This document shows, in pieces, positions 31,054 to 39,956 of a stretch of 64,000 nucleotides of DNA. The first letter of the stretch is position 1; the number at the start of each line of letters is the position of its first letter. Below the pieces are notes generated by a model. That model saw only the letters and a program-made list of their open reading frames with translations. It did not search any database and was not told where the DNA came from. Location of the stretch: NCBI RefSeq assembly GCF_018424605.1, contig NZ_QTKT01000003.1:310001-374000 (forward strand), given 5' to 3'. A program made the position numbers and the translations under genes. The DNA comes from Marinobacter lipolyticus. GTDB taxonomy: Bacteria; Pseudomonadota; Gammaproteobacteria; Pseudomonadales; Oleiphilaceae.

Positions 31054-32445
31054 CTGAGCGACAATACGGTTGAAGGGCTGCGTGCCCGATATGGCGAGCG
31101 CTGGCGCTGGCTAGCGGTGGCTACGGTCATGCTGGGCACCATGGCCACGGTGCTCAGTGCCACGGTGGTGAACGTCGCCCTGCATGACATCATGATGGAA
31201 TTCGGTATCCGTCAGGGCCAGGTGCACTGGCTGGCGACCGGATTCATTGCCGCCATGACCACCACCATGCTGGCATCAAGCTGGCTGCTCGACCACTTCG
31301 GCGTGCGCAAGACCCTGGGCACCGCCATGGCGGTGTTCAGTGTTATTTCCGTCGCCGGCGGTTTCGCCACGTCTCCGGAGCAGCTGATCGTGGCCCGTAT
31401 TGGTCAGGGGGCCATGGCCGGCCTGATGCAGCCGATGGGCATGTATCTGGTGTTCCGGGTGTTCCCGCGGGAACGTCGCGGGCAGGCCATGGGCATCTAC
31501 GGGATGGGGGTGATTCTGGCGCCGGCGCTGGGGCCGGTGCTTGGCGGTTTTCTGGTCGATCAGCTGGACTGGCGCTACGTGATGTTTGCCCCGGTACCGG
31601 TCACCCTGATCGGGGTGGCCATGGCGTGGCGTTTCCTGCCGCTGCCGGTGTCGCGGCCAGCGCCCTACCGTTTCGATCTGCCGGGCCTTGTTCTGCTCGG
31701 CGCCACCATTGCGCTGGCCCTGGACGCCCTGAACCGGCTGCAGCAGTTCGCCGGTCAGCAAACCCTGATTGCACTGGAAATGGCCGTGGCGGCCATTGCC
31801 CTGGTGCTGTTTGTGATCCGGGAACGCCGCACGCCGCATCCGCTGGACAATATCCGCCTGCTGCGAAACCGCGCGTTCCTGTTCGCCAATCTGGGGGCCA
31901 TGGCCCTCGGGCTGGCGCTGTTTGGTTCCACCTATCTGGTGCCGTTGTTTGTGCAGACCGCGCTCGGGTTCTCCGCCACCGACGCCGGGCTGCTGATGCT
32001 GCCGGCGGGTATCGTGCTGGGCGCCACGTTTCCAATTGCCGGCCGTCTGGCGGACCGCAAAAGCGCCCGCTCGCTGGTGGTCTTCGGGATCACGCTGTTT
32101 GCCACCTCGGCGGTCCTGTTCGCCCTGTCGGATCTTGAGCTGGCGTTTGGCTGGCTTGCACTGTGGACCGTGATCGGCCGGATCGGCATCGGTTTCATGC
32201 TGCCGGCGCTGTCCACCGGTGCATTGAACCCGCTGGAACCGGCGGAGCTGGGCGCCGGTTCCAGCACCATCAATTTTACCCGGCAGCTTGGCGGTGCCTT
32301 CGGCGTCAATCTGGTTGCCCTGACCATCGAGTTCGGCGATCACCGTGGTGGTGTGCCCACCATCGATGCGTTTCATTCGGCCTGGTGGCTGGTGGCCGCG
32401 TTTGTCGCGGTGGCGGCCATACCGGTCTGGAAAATGCGGGTGTAG
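31054..32445 (+). CDS. DHA2-family multidrug MFS exporter (EmrB-like), apparent CTG start
   Basis: A 14-helix major facilitator protein of the EmrB/QacA family (motifs LDHFGVRKTLG, MGIYGMGVILAPALGPVLGG). The first ATG/GTG in frame (31117) lies inside the first membrane helix and has no ribosome site. In-frame codons upstream encode a typical N-terminus (RYGERWRWLAVATVML), back to a CTG at 31054 that has AGGAG eight bases before it. I therefore take CTG as the start. No in-frame ATG, GTG or TTG is found between the preceding stop and 31117. It is cotranscribed with the MarR regulator. The substrate is probably a drug or toxic organic compound (inference). Confidence 0.8.
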   Translation: MSDNTVEGLRARYGERWRWLAVATVMLGTMATVLSATVVNVALHDIMMEFGIRQGQVHWLATGFIAAMTTTMLASSWLLDHFGVRKTLGTAMAVFSVISVAGGFATSPEQLIVARIGQGAMAGLMQPMGMYLVFRVFPRERRGQAMGIYGMGVILAPALGPVLGGFLVDQLDWRYVMFAPVPVTLIGVAMAWRFLPLPVSRPAPYRFDLPGLVLLGATIALALDALNRLQQFAGQQTLIALEMAVAAIALVLFVIRERRTPHPLDNIRLLRNRAFLFANLGAMALGLALFGSTYLVPLFVQTALGFSATDAGLLMLPAGIVLGATFPIAGRLADRKSARSLVVFGITLFATSAVLFALSDLELAFGWLALWTVIGRIGIGFMLPALSTGALNPLEPAELGAGSSTINFTRQLGGAFGVNLVALTIEFGDHRGGVPTIDAFHSAWWLVAAFVAVAAIPVWKMRV

Positions 32446-32483
32446 TTGCCGCGGCCGGGACGATTGGCTAAGATGCGCACTCT

Positions 32484-32620
32484 CTTCAGGGGAGTAGCCT
32501 CTGTGGCGGAACCAGCGGTTCCGCCCAGATGGTAGTCAACACACTTGGGGCTCAATCTCCATGGCTACCATGTTTCACTGCAGGCCGGGCAGGCCGGTGA
32601 AATTGGCAAGACCTGAGGCA
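32484..32620 (+). promoter_or_regulatory. yybP-ykoY manganese riboswitch
   Basis: The leader carries the class-defining blocks in order: TTCAGGGGAGTAGCC, GTCAACACA with the second loop, GGCTACC, and GGCAAGACCTGAGGC at the 3' side. The first and last blocks pair to form the basal stem. It lies 66 bp before the start of a GDT1/UPF0016 transporter, a typical target of this Mn-sensing element. Mn(II) binding should raise expression. Confidence 0.9.
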
Positions 32621-32685
32621 GTGTCACCTCCAGAGGGCGGAAGGTGGGCTGTCTCATGTCTGATTATCCGCCCCCGGAGCATTTC

Positions 32686-33249
32686 ATGGACGCTTTTCTC
32701 GCCTCAACGATTGCCGTAGCCATCGCCGAAATCGGTGACAAGACCCAGCTGCTGTCTCTTTTTCTGGTTGCACGGTACGCCCAGCGCCTGCCGATCATTC
32801 TGGGTATTTTCATTGCCACCGTGCTGAATCATGCGTTGTCCGCATGGCTGGGCGCCTGGGTCGCCGAATGGATACCCGACCAGTGGTTACCCTGGATACT
32901 GGCGGTCAGTTTTATGGCCATCGCCCTGTGGCTGCTGATTCCCGACAAAGACGACAGCGAAGACTCCCGCTTTCTGGGCATGGGCGCCTTCATGGCCACC
33001 ACGGTGATGTTCTTCATCGCCGAAATTGGCGACAAGACCCAGGTGGCGACGGTGGTGCTGGCGGCCAGGTACCCGGAAACCCTCTGGGTTATCATCGGCA
33101 CCACGGTCGGGATGCTGTTGGCGAACATACCGGTTATCATGGCGGGCAAGTGGCTGATGGATCGGTTGCCCTTGGCAACGGCTCGCCTCGGCGCCAGTAT
33201 CCTGTTTGTGCTACTGGCGATCGCCACTGTATGGGCGGCCCTGGTCTGA
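32686..33249 (+). CDS. TMEM165/GDT1-family manganese exporter
   Basis: A 187-residue membrane protein with two copies of the family motif, EIGDKTQ at about residues 14-20 and again in the second half, each followed by helices. The ATG at 32686 follows GGAG by six bases, although the frame is open from 32644. UPF0016 proteins export Mn(II) (MneA in Vibrio), and the manganese riboswitch upstream supports this role. A transpeptidase gene begins 25 bp downstream and may share the transcript. Confidence 0.9.
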   Translation: MDAFLASTIAVAIAEIGDKTQLLSLFLVARYAQRLPIILGIFIATVLNHALSAWLGAWVAEWIPDQWLPWILAVSFMAIALWLLIPDKDDSEDSRFLGMGAFMATTVMFFIAEIGDKTQVATVVLAARYPETLWVIIGTTVGMLLANIPVIMAGKWLMDRLPLATARLGASILFVLLAIATVWAALV

Positions 33250-33274
33250 ACCTGACGCCTGGAAACCGAAATCG

Positions 33275-34342
33275 ATGGGTGGAAAACGAGTTATGCGGTG
33301 TAAACGACTCCTGGGGGTGATTGCCATCGGGCTGATGCTGGCCGGGAGCGTGGCCTATGGGGCCGTGCAGGACAAGACCCGGGAGATAGACGGTGACGAG
33401 CAGCCGGATCGTCAGCCGCGCGTGCCGACGTTTGCGATCGATGGTGATCTGGCCGGGCGTCTGGCCGTGTTCACTACCCGCTATGAAGACACCTTCGCCG
33501 CCATTGGCAACGACCTGAGCCTCGGTTATCTGGAACTGGTCAAGGCCAATCCCGGTATCGATCCCTGGCTGCCCGGGGATGGCACCCGCGTCACCCTGCC
33601 GCAGCAGTATGTGCTGCCAGACGTCGAGCGTAAGGGCATTGTCATCAACCTTGCCGAATACCGCCTGTACTATTTCACCGAAGAAGGCGTGCAGGTGTAT
33701 CCGGTGGGCGTCGGTACCGACGACAACCCCTCCCCGCTGACGGACGCCGAAGTCACCATGCCGCTGGAATCGCCTGCCTGGTATCCGCCGGCCAGCATTC
33801 GCGCCGAGTACGAAGCCTCGGGCGAGTACCTGCCACGGATGATCCCGCCCGGTCCGGGCAATCCATTGGGTACCCACGCACTGATGCTCAGTGAAAAGGG
33901 GTATCTGATTCACGGCACCAACAAACAGTTTGGTGTCGGCATGCAGGTCAGCCACGGCTGTTTCCGCATGTACAACGAGGACATCTCGCGCTTCGTCTAC
34001 CAGGTCAGCAAGGGAACGCCGGTTCGCGTCATCAAGGAGCCGGTGAAGATCGGTGTGTCCGGCGGTGAAGTCTGGCTGGAAGTGCACCGCCCCCATGAAG
34101 AATACAGTCAGAAAGACCGTGAGTGGCTGTGGCAGGAGGTGAGCGAAGCGGTGGATGGGTTTCTCCAGCGCCGCCCGGATGTCGAGATCCAGCGCAGCGC
34201 CATTGAGCTGGCGGTTGATCAGGCCGATGGCCTGCCCACCATGGTCGGCGAGCAGGTACGTCAGATGGCAGCGGGCGAGTCCGGTGCCGAGCAGTCCCCG
34301 GCAGCGGAAGAGGAAAGCGAGAGCCAGCAGCTCTGGTTCTGA
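33275..34342 (+). CDS. L,D-transpeptidase, ErfK/YbiS type
   Basis: A 355-residue exported protein with a signal peptide (GVIAIGLMLAGSVAYGA), a LysM-like segment (SLGYLELVKANPGIDPWLPGDGT) and a YkuD catalytic domain with IHGTN and the active-site SHGCFRMYNED. Such enzymes link Braun-type lipoprotein to peptidoglycan or form 3-3 cross-links. A Glu/Ser-rich tail follows the domain. An in-frame ATG at 33293 is an alternative start. An Lpp-like gene and a second L,D-transpeptidase lie 3 kb away. Confidence 0.9.
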   Translation: MGGKRVMRCKRLLGVIAIGLMLAGSVAYGAVQDKTREIDGDEQPDRQPRVPTFAIDGDLAGRLAVFTTRYEDTFAAIGNDLSLGYLELVKANPGIDPWLPGDGTRVTLPQQYVLPDVERKGIVINLAEYRLYYFTEEGVQVYPVGVGTDDNPSPLTDAEVTMPLESPAWYPPASIRAEYEASGEYLPRMIPPGPGNPLGTHALMLSEKGYLIHGTNKQFGVGMQVSHGCFRMYNEDISRFVYQVSKGTPVRVIKEPVKIGVSGGEVWLEVHRPHEEYSQKDREWLWQEVSEAVDGFLQRRPDVEIQRSAIELAVDQADGLPTMVGEQVRQMAAGESGAEQSPAAEEESESQQLWF

Positions 34343-34465
34343 TCCGACGCCAAATGAAACAAAACCGGTCGGGCCGGGTCACACATCCAGTGTCCGCGCT
34401 ATAGTCGTAATAGGATAATTGAACAATAACGACGACGCCGTTTCACCCTGATGAGGGGAGGAATG

Positions 34466-35932
34466 ATGAAAGCCCGCCAACCCGATCAAGTGATTCGCAC
34501 CAGGCCAGCTGCCTGGTGCCTGTCTGTATTCCTGCTCGGCGCACTGCTTGCGCTGGCTTCCCTCGCCCATTCTGTATACGCCCAGCAAACCCAGGGCCCC
34601 ACGGCCCTGGTATTGACCGTGGATGGCGCTATTGGTCCGGCCACCGTGGACTATCTGGCCCGCGGCCTGCAGCGCGCGGACGCAGAGGGCGCTGCCGTGG
34701 TGGTCATTGAGATGGACACCCCCGGCGGGCTGATGGATTCCATGCGCGCGATCATCAAGGACATTCTCGCCTCGCCGGTACCGGTTGCCACCTACGTGTC
34801 ACCGGAAGGCGCCCGCGCCGCCAGTGCCGGCACCTACATCCTGTATGCCAGCCACATCGCTGCCATGGCGCCCGCCACCAACCTGGGGTCAGCGACTCCG
34901 GTACAGATGGGCGGCGTACCGGGCATAGATGAACCGGCGGAAGAGCCGGCGGAATCCGACGGCGGGGAGGCCGGGGACAACAAACAGGCAGACGGCGAGC
35001 GGCCAGACACGAAACGCCGTGGCGGCACCGCCATGGAACGCAAAGTGCTGGAAGACGCTGTCAGCTACATTCGAGGCCTGGCCCAGCGCCATGGTCGCAA
35101 TGCGGACTGGGCCGAGGAAGCCGTTCGCGAGGCCGTCAATCTCGGGGCCGAGGAAGCCCGGGAGCAGCAGGTGATCGAGGTGGTGGCAAGCAACCTGTCC
35201 GACCTGCTGGCGCAGATCGATGGCCGTACCGTGCGCATGGCCGACGGCGAGCGCACCCTGCAGACCAGCGGGCTGGAGGTAGTGCGGGCGAAACCGGACT
35301 GGCGCACCCGGCTGCTGTCGGTGATCACCGACCCGAACGTCGCCTACTTCCTGATGATCATCGGTTTTTACGGCATCATTTTCGAGTTGTCCAACCCCGG
35401 CGCCATCTTCCCGGGGGTCATCGGCGCCATCAGCCTCATTCTGGCGCTGTTCGCCTTCCAGGTGCTGTCGGTGAATTACGCCGGTCTTGCGCTGATACTG
35501 CTGGGTCTGGCCTTCATTGTCGGGGAGGCGTTCATGCCCAGTTTCGGGATACTGGGCATCGGGGGCATTGTGGCGTTTATCACCGGCTCGGTGATTTTGA
35601 TGGATGGCAGCCACCGCGACATTTCCCTGCCCATGATCGGGGGCACGGCGGCGGTTGCCGCCGGCTTCATGCTGTGGACGGTTACCCGCTTCATCGGCCT
35701 GCGCAAACGCGATCCGGTCAGTGGGCCGGAGCAGATGTCCCATGAGCAGGTGGTGGCGCTTGAGGATTTTGTGCCCGATGACGAAGGCTTCCGCGGCCAC
35801 GTCCGCATGAGCGGAGAGCGCTGGAACGCCCGCAGTTCGGTACCGGTGCCCGCCGGTAGCCGCGTTCAGGTGCACGAGATCAGCGGCCTGACCGTGCTGG
35901 TGGAACCGCTGGATGCGGTTGCTGGCCGCTGA
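34466..35932 (+). CDS. nfeD: NfeD-family membrane serine protease (long form)
   Basis: A 488-residue protein. A signal segment is followed by a ClpP-like protease domain with the nucleophile S120 (AASAGTY) and an insert rich in Glu/Asp. A cluster of four membrane helices follows (about 300-420), then a soluble NfeD OB-fold domain at the C-terminus. Two ATGs lie at 34463 and 34466; the second is better spaced from GGAGGA. Long NfeD proteins cleave stomatin-type partners, and a slipin gene follows 42 bp downstream. Confidence 0.9.
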   Translation: MKARQPDQVIRTRPAAWCLSVFLLGALLALASLAHSVYAQQTQGPTALVLTVDGAIGPATVDYLARGLQRADAEGAAVVVIEMDTPGGLMDSMRAIIKDILASPVPVATYVSPEGARAASAGTYILYASHIAAMAPATNLGSATPVQMGGVPGIDEPAEEPAESDGGEAGDNKQADGERPDTKRRGGTAMERKVLEDAVSYIRGLAQRHGRNADWAEEAVREAVNLGAEEAREQQVIEVVASNLSDLLAQIDGRTVRMADGERTLQTSGLEVVRAKPDWRTRLLSVITDPNVAYFLMIIGFYGIIFELSNPGAIFPGVIGAISLILALFAFQVLSVNYAGLALILLGLAFIVGEAFMPSFGILGIGGIVAFITGSVILMDGSHRDISLPMIGGTAAVAAGFMLWTVTRFIGLRKRDPVSGPEQMSHEQVVALEDFVPDDEGFRGHVRMSGERWNARSSVPVPAGSRVQVHEISGLTVLVEPLDAVAGR

Positions 35933-35974
35933 CCCAGTCATTGCTCAGAAAGCTGAACCAGTGAAGGAGACGGT

Positions 35975-36772
35975 ATGATGTTCGGAGATCTGATTCCCTA
36001 TCTGGCACCGACGGTGGTGCTCCTGCTGATCCTCGGGTCGGCCATCAAGATCCTGCCCGAGTATGAGCGTGGCGTGGTGTTTTTCCTGGGGCGCTTCCAG
36101 GGTGTGAAAGGCCCGGGTCTGATCATTGTGATTCCCGGTATTCAGCAGATTGTCAGGGTGGATTTGCGGGTGATCACCCTCGATGTGCCCAGCCAGGACG
36201 TGATATCCAAAGACAACGTCACCGTGCGGGTCAATGCCGTGCTGTATTTCCGGGTTGTTGATCCGGAGCGGGCGATTATCCGCGTCGAAGACTACGGTGC
36301 AGCGACCAGCCAGCTGGCGCAAACCACCCTGCGCTCGGTGCTCGGCAAGCACGATCTGGACGAGATGCTGTCGGAGCGCGACAAACTCAATATCGATATC
36401 CAGGAGATCATCGACGCGCAGACCGAGGAGTGGGGTATCAAGGTGGCCAACGTCGAGATCAAACACGTGGACCTCAACGAGTCGATGATCCGGGCGATCG
36501 CCCGTCAGGCCGAAGCGGAGCGTGAACGGAGGGCAAAGGTGATTCACGCGGAAGGCGAACTTCAGGCCTCGAAAAAACTGGTGGAAGCGGCGGATGTGAT
36601 GTCGACCAATTCCGGTGCCATGCAGCTGCGGTACCTGCAGACCCTGGCGGACATGAGCAACAACAACTCCTCCACCATTGTCTTCCCGTTGCCGATGGAC
36701 ATGATGAAAACGTTCATGGAAAAGCAGAAGCAGGGGCTGAAGACGCCCCGCCCCGATGATTCAGAGACGTGA
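35975..36772 (+). CDS. slipin (stomatin/prohibitin SPFH-family protein)
   Basis: A 265-residue protein with one N-terminal membrane helix ([15 protein letters not shown]), an SPFH domain ([36 protein letters not shown]) and a coiled region rich in Ala/Glu ([19 protein letters not shown]). It forms membrane-associated oligomers, with roles in membrane microdomains. It pairs with the upstream NfeD protease, as in many bacteria and archaea. A strong bidirectional terminator follows. Confidence 0.9.
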   Translation: MMFGDLIPYLAPTVVLLLILGSAIKILPEYERGVVFFLGRFQGVKGPGLIIVIPGIQQIVRVDLRVITLDVPSQDVISKDNVTVRVNAVLYFRVVDPERAIIRVEDYGAATSQLAQTTLRSVLGKHDLDEMLSERDKLNIDIQEIIDAQTEEWGIKVANVEIKHVDLNESMIRAIARQAEAERERRAKVIHAEGELQASKKLVEAADVMSTNSGAMQLRYLQTLADMSNNNSSTIVFPLPMDMMKTFMEKQKQGLKTPRPDDSET

Positions 36773-36807
36773 TGGGGGGCCACTGAAGGGCAAACCGCAG
36801 GCACAAA

Positions 36808-36834
36808 AAAAGGCCGGACGAATCCGGCCTTTTT
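36808..36834. terminator. bidirectional terminator between slipin and lpp
   Basis: AAAGGCCGGA-N4-TCCGGCCTTT has T runs on both strands (TTTTTC on plus, TTTTTTTGT on minus). It serves both the slipin gene (plus) and the lipoprotein gene (minus). Confidence 0.9.
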
Positions 36835-36849
36835 CGTTACGTGTCAGCC

Positions 36850-37131
36850 TTATTTCTGGCTGGCACGCTCGAGCATACGCTTGGCGCGCTCGTTTGCTTC
36901 GTCAGCAGCCTGTTGGGCGGCTTTCGCAGCAGCCAGAGCTTCGTCTGCAGTCTGCTGGGCAGAACGTGCAGCGCTGGAAGCACTGTTAGCGGTGTTCATT
37001 GCGTTTTCAGCAGTCTGCTCGGCGGATGCGGCGTTTGCGTTCGCTTCCTCGATAGCTGCGTTGTCAGTGGTGGCGCAGCCAGCAGTCAGTGCGGCGGCCA
37101 TTGCAAACCCTGCGATCGTCAGTTTACGCAT
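36850..37131 (-). CDS. Lpp/OprI-family alanine-zipper lipoprotein
   Basis: A 93-residue lipoprotein with lipobox TAGC, followed by a long alanine-rich heptad helix (NAASAEQTAENAMNTANSAS...) and a C-terminal lysine. This is the layout of murein lipoprotein OprI/Lpp: a trimeric coiled coil anchored in the outer membrane, with the terminal lysine linkable to peptidoglycan by L,D-transpeptidases. Two such transpeptidases lie close by. It should be abundantly expressed. The terminator at 36808-36834 ends its transcript. Confidence 0.88.
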   Translation of the reverse strand: MRKLTIAGFAMAAALTAGCATTDNAAIEEANANAASAEQTAENAMNTANSASSAARSAQQTADEALAAAKAAQQAADEANERAKRMLERASQK

Positions 37132-37167
37132 ATCTTTTCCCCTTTATTGGTCGTTATATATCCTGTG

Positions 37168-37183
37168 ATCCAGAAGTCTGGAT
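37168..37183. promoter_or_regulatory. palindrome in the lpp upstream region
   Basis: ATCCAGA-N2-TCTGGAT, 7-bp perfect arms, 37 bp before the lpp start on the minus strand. A TTGACA lies just upstream of it (37191-37196 on the minus strand), but no -10 at a normal spacing. It could be a binding site or a short hairpin. Confidence 0.35.
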
Positions 37184-37341
37184 GACTTCCTGTCAACCCG
37201 GGCCCGATAGGCTTTGACTACCGGAGTCGTCAAACAGTGTAAAACACTCTACGGGAAAATGTTAACTAAGGATACGTAAAAGTTCCTAGGTTATGACAAC
37301 AACTTAATAAACAGGAAAGTTTGATAACCGTCAGTAACGTA

Positions 37342-37905
37342 TCAGGGAAGGATGCGAATGGGGGTGCCATCGGCGACCAGTTGCCAGATCTCGTCCATTT
37401 CCTCATTGGTCACGGCGATACAGCCGTTGGTCCAGTCGAGGCCGGAGTAGGCGAAGGCCATATCGCCTGCTTCGTTGGGCAGGCCGTGGATCATGATGCT
37501 GCCGCCCGGGTCGAGCCCCCAGGCGCTGGCCAGCTCCCGGTCGCGGGCGTTGGGATAGGAAATGTGAATGGATTTGTAGAAGTCACTGTTCGAGTTGCGC
37601 CAGTCCAGCTGGTAATCGCCCTCTGGCGTGCGCTGATCGCCCTCGTACAGCTTGTGCCCCTCGGGGTTGTCGCCCAGAGAAATGCGGTAGCTGCGCACTA
37701 CCTGGTCATCGTCCATCAGGAACAGCCGGCGCTCGCTCTTGCGAACCAGCACCTTGTTGATGGTCAGCGGCAGGTCCGATGCGGCTTTCTCCGGCGGCAT
37801 GCGGGTATCCGCCCGCGCCAGCAGTTCCGTTGCAGCTGCCGCATGCGGCAGCATCAGACAGCCGACGGCAAAGATGAACAGAAAGAGGCGGTTGCGGAAC
37901 GTCAT
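37342..37905 (-). CDS. L,D-transpeptidase (YkuD domain)
   Basis: A 187-residue exported protein with a signal peptide (RLFLFIFAVGCLMLPHAAAA) and a YkuD domain (IHGLPNEAGD ... WTNGCIAV). The catalytic cysteine is in the NGC motif. It resembles the YafK-like short L,D-transpeptidases, one of which (DpaA/LdtF) was shown to release Lpp from peptidoglycan. It shares the strand with the lpp gene 211 bp away, so a role in linking or removing Lpp is plausible. Confidence 0.85.
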   Translation of the reverse strand: MTFRNRLFLFIFAVGCLMLPHAAAATELLARADTRMPPEKAASDLPLTINKVLVRKSERRLFLMDDDQVVRSYRISLGDNPEGHKLYEGDQRTPEGDYQLDWRNSNSDFYKSIHISYPNARDRELASAWGLDPGGSIMIHGLPNEAGDMAFAYSGLDWTNGCIAVTNEEMDEIWQLVADGTPIRILP

Positions 37906-38004
37906 GGGCTTGCTTTACCAATTATTAATGTGTGTCTGGCACAGTTTATAGCATAGCCGGGCGCGGTGTTGTGAAGTGGTTTTGTTAACTTTCTTGGTAA
38001 TCCA

Positions 38005-39738
38005 TTATCCGGATCGGCCACCCTGGGAGCTGTCCATCTTCAGACCGACCTTGGTAACCCGGTCGGCTTCGGTGGCGCGGGCCACCAGCGTAACCGGGCC
38101 CAGAATCACCTTGTCGCCCACCACCGGATGGCCCTTGGTGCGCCGTGCGAAGCACTCCGCCAGTGACAGTTCCGGTGGCAATTCATCGAATTCGATACCG
38201 TATACCTGTTCCACATCCCCCAGCAACGCGTCGCCGTTCAGGACAAAGTCGCCGAAGAAGGCCCGTTCGGCCAGATGTTTGGGTGCCTGGCGGCCGCTGA
38301 GCGCCTTGCCCAGCTCTGACAATGCCGCCGGTGTGGCGAACATGGCGATGACATCGCCGCTGGAGACTTCCATCTCGGGACTGGGCTGATAGCAGACCCG
38401 CTTGCGGAAAACCCCCGCGATGGCCGTGTTGGTGGGCAGGCGCAACTGGCCCAGCGGCCGCGGCGTGTTCCAGTTATCTCCCCGCAACGGGAACAGCATC
38501 AGTTCGTGGTCGCCGGTGGCGGGTACGTCCAGGGGCAGGCGGCGATACGGATCCTCGCCGGCGGGTACTTCCAGCCCCAGCTTGCGCGCCAGCGGCGCCA
38601 TGGTGGTGCCCTGGACAATCAGCGACACCAGCACAATGAAGAACGCCGCGTGAAAAATCAGCTGGGCGTCGGGCAGATCGGCAATGATCGGGAACAGTGC
38701 CAGCACAATGGGCACTGCGCCGCGCAGCCCCACCCAGCTGATAAAGCCCAGTTCGCGGCGATTGAACCCGAACGGCCAGAGCGTGATCAGTACGGTCAGC
38801 GGCCGGATCAGGAAAATCAGTGCCAGTGCCAGTACCAGCCCGCCACCGGCCAGCAGCCACAGGTCACTGGGGGTCACCAGCAACCCGAGAATAAGGAACA
38901 GGCTGATCTGGGACAGCCAGGCCAGCCCATCGTGCACCTGCAGGATCATCGGCATCATCCGCACCGGGCGATTGCCAATGACCACCCCGGTCAGGTAAAT
39001 GGCGAGGAAGCCACTGCCGCCTATGGCGTTGGTGCCGGAAAACACTGCAATCCCGGCCGCGGCCACCAGCAAGGGATACAGTGAAGGGGTCAGGCGTATG
39101 CGGTTGGCCAGCTCCACCACCAGATAACCGCCGATCAGACCCGCCGCGGCGCCGATGCCGAATTGCTCAATCAGCATCAGAAGCGCGGTCCAGCCCTCGC
39201 TCTGGCCGTCGCTGGCGATCATGGTAACCAGCATCAGGGTCAGGAAAATCGCCATCGGGTCGTTGCTGCCGGATTCAATCTCCAGCGTGGCGCTGACCCG
39301 TTCGTTCAGGTGCAGGCCGCGGCCCTGCAACAGGGAAAACACCGCAGCGGCATCGGTAGAGGAAATGATGGCGCCAATCAGCAGCGCCGTGAGCCAGTGC
39401 AGATCAAACACCCACCAGGCCACCAGACCCGCCCCCGCTGCCGTCAGGAAGACCCCGGCGGTGGCCAGCATCAGCGCCGGTTTCAGGCCCACACGGAAGG
39501 TTTCCGCGCGGGTGCGCATGCCGCCATCGAGCAGGATGACGCCAAGGGCCAGGTTGGCGATTACAAAGGCGAGTTCGAAGTCGTCAAAATCAATGCCCCC
39601 GGGGCCATCCTCACCCATTATCATGCCGACGATCAGGAAAATCAGCAGCACAGGCATCCCCACCCGGCTGGACAGCGGGCTGAGTACAATGCTGATAACC
39701 AGCATCAGGGCGCCAATCAGGGTGAACGTGGGGTCCAT
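38005..39738 (-). CDS. nhaP2: potassium/proton antiporter, CvrA/NhaP2 type
   Basis: A 577-residue protein. The N-terminal 400 residues carry about thirteen membrane helices of the CPA1 antiporter family (conserved LGVILLDGGM, STDAAAVFSLL, ESGSNDPMAIFLTL). A cytosolic TrkA-C domain (about 400-485) and a further C-terminal domain follow. E. coli CvrA and Vibrio NhaP2 are K+/H+ antiporters of this form that help control cell volume and K+ at low pH. It fits an organism that also makes compatible solutes. Confidence 0.88.
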   Translation of the reverse strand: MDPTFTLIGALMLVISIVLSPLSSRVGMPVLLIFLIVGMIMGEDGPGGIDFDDFELAFVIANLALGVILLDGGMRTRAETFRVGLKPALMLATAGVFLTAAGAGLVAWWVFDLHWLTALLIGAIISSTDAAAVFSLLQGRGLHLNERVSATLEIESGSNDPMAIFLTLMLVTMIASDGQSEGWTALLMLIEQFGIGAAAGLIGGYLVVELANRIRLTPSLYPLLVAAAGIAVFSGTNAIGGSGFLAIYLTGVVIGNRPVRMMPMILQVHDGLAWLSQISLFLILGLLVTPSDLWLLAGGGLVLALALIFLIRPLTVLITLWPFGFNRRELGFISWVGLRGAVPIVLALFPIIADLPDAQLIFHAAFFIVLVSLIVQGTTMAPLARKLGLEVPAGEDPYRRLPLDVPATGDHELMLFPLRGDNWNTPRPLGQLRLPTNTAIAGVFRKRVCYQPSPEMEVSSGDVIAMFATPAALSELGKALSGRQAPKHLAERAFFGDFVLNGDALLGDVEQVYGIEFDELPPELSLAECFARRTKGHPVVGDKVILGPVTLVARATEADRVTKVGLKMDSSQGGRSG

Positions 39739-39812
39739 CGAGTCTCCATTCGTCGGTGCTACAGCATATCAGGACTGTCCCGGCCCCGGGCACGGAAATC
39801 CGCTGGCGGGTC

Positions 39813-39842
39813 TTGCCGGCCGGTGGCAACTCCGCTTATATT
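39813..39842 (+). promoter_or_regulatory. promoter of tRNA-Gly
   Basis: TTGCCG (39813), 18-bp spacer, TATATT (39837), with a GC-rich stretch (GCCGTGGC) at the predicted start. It lies 20 bp before the tRNA. Confidence 0.5.
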
Positions 39843-39862
39843 GCCGTGGCACCGGGTGTTTT

Positions 39863-39936
39863 GCGGGTGTAGTTCAATGGTAGAACGGCAGCTTCCCAAG
39901 CTGCATACGAGGGTTCGATTCCCTTCACCCGCTCCA
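39863..39936 (+). tRNA. tRNA-Gly (anticodon CCC)
   Basis: A complete 74-base cloverleaf including CCA. The acceptor stem is GCGGGTG/CACCCGC, the anticodon stem GCAGC/GCTGC with loop TTCCCAA, and the T arm is GAGGGTTCGATTCCCTTC. It reads GGG glycine codons. Confidence 0.95.
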
Positions 39937-39956
39937 TCTCTCGCCCAGGGCGTTAC

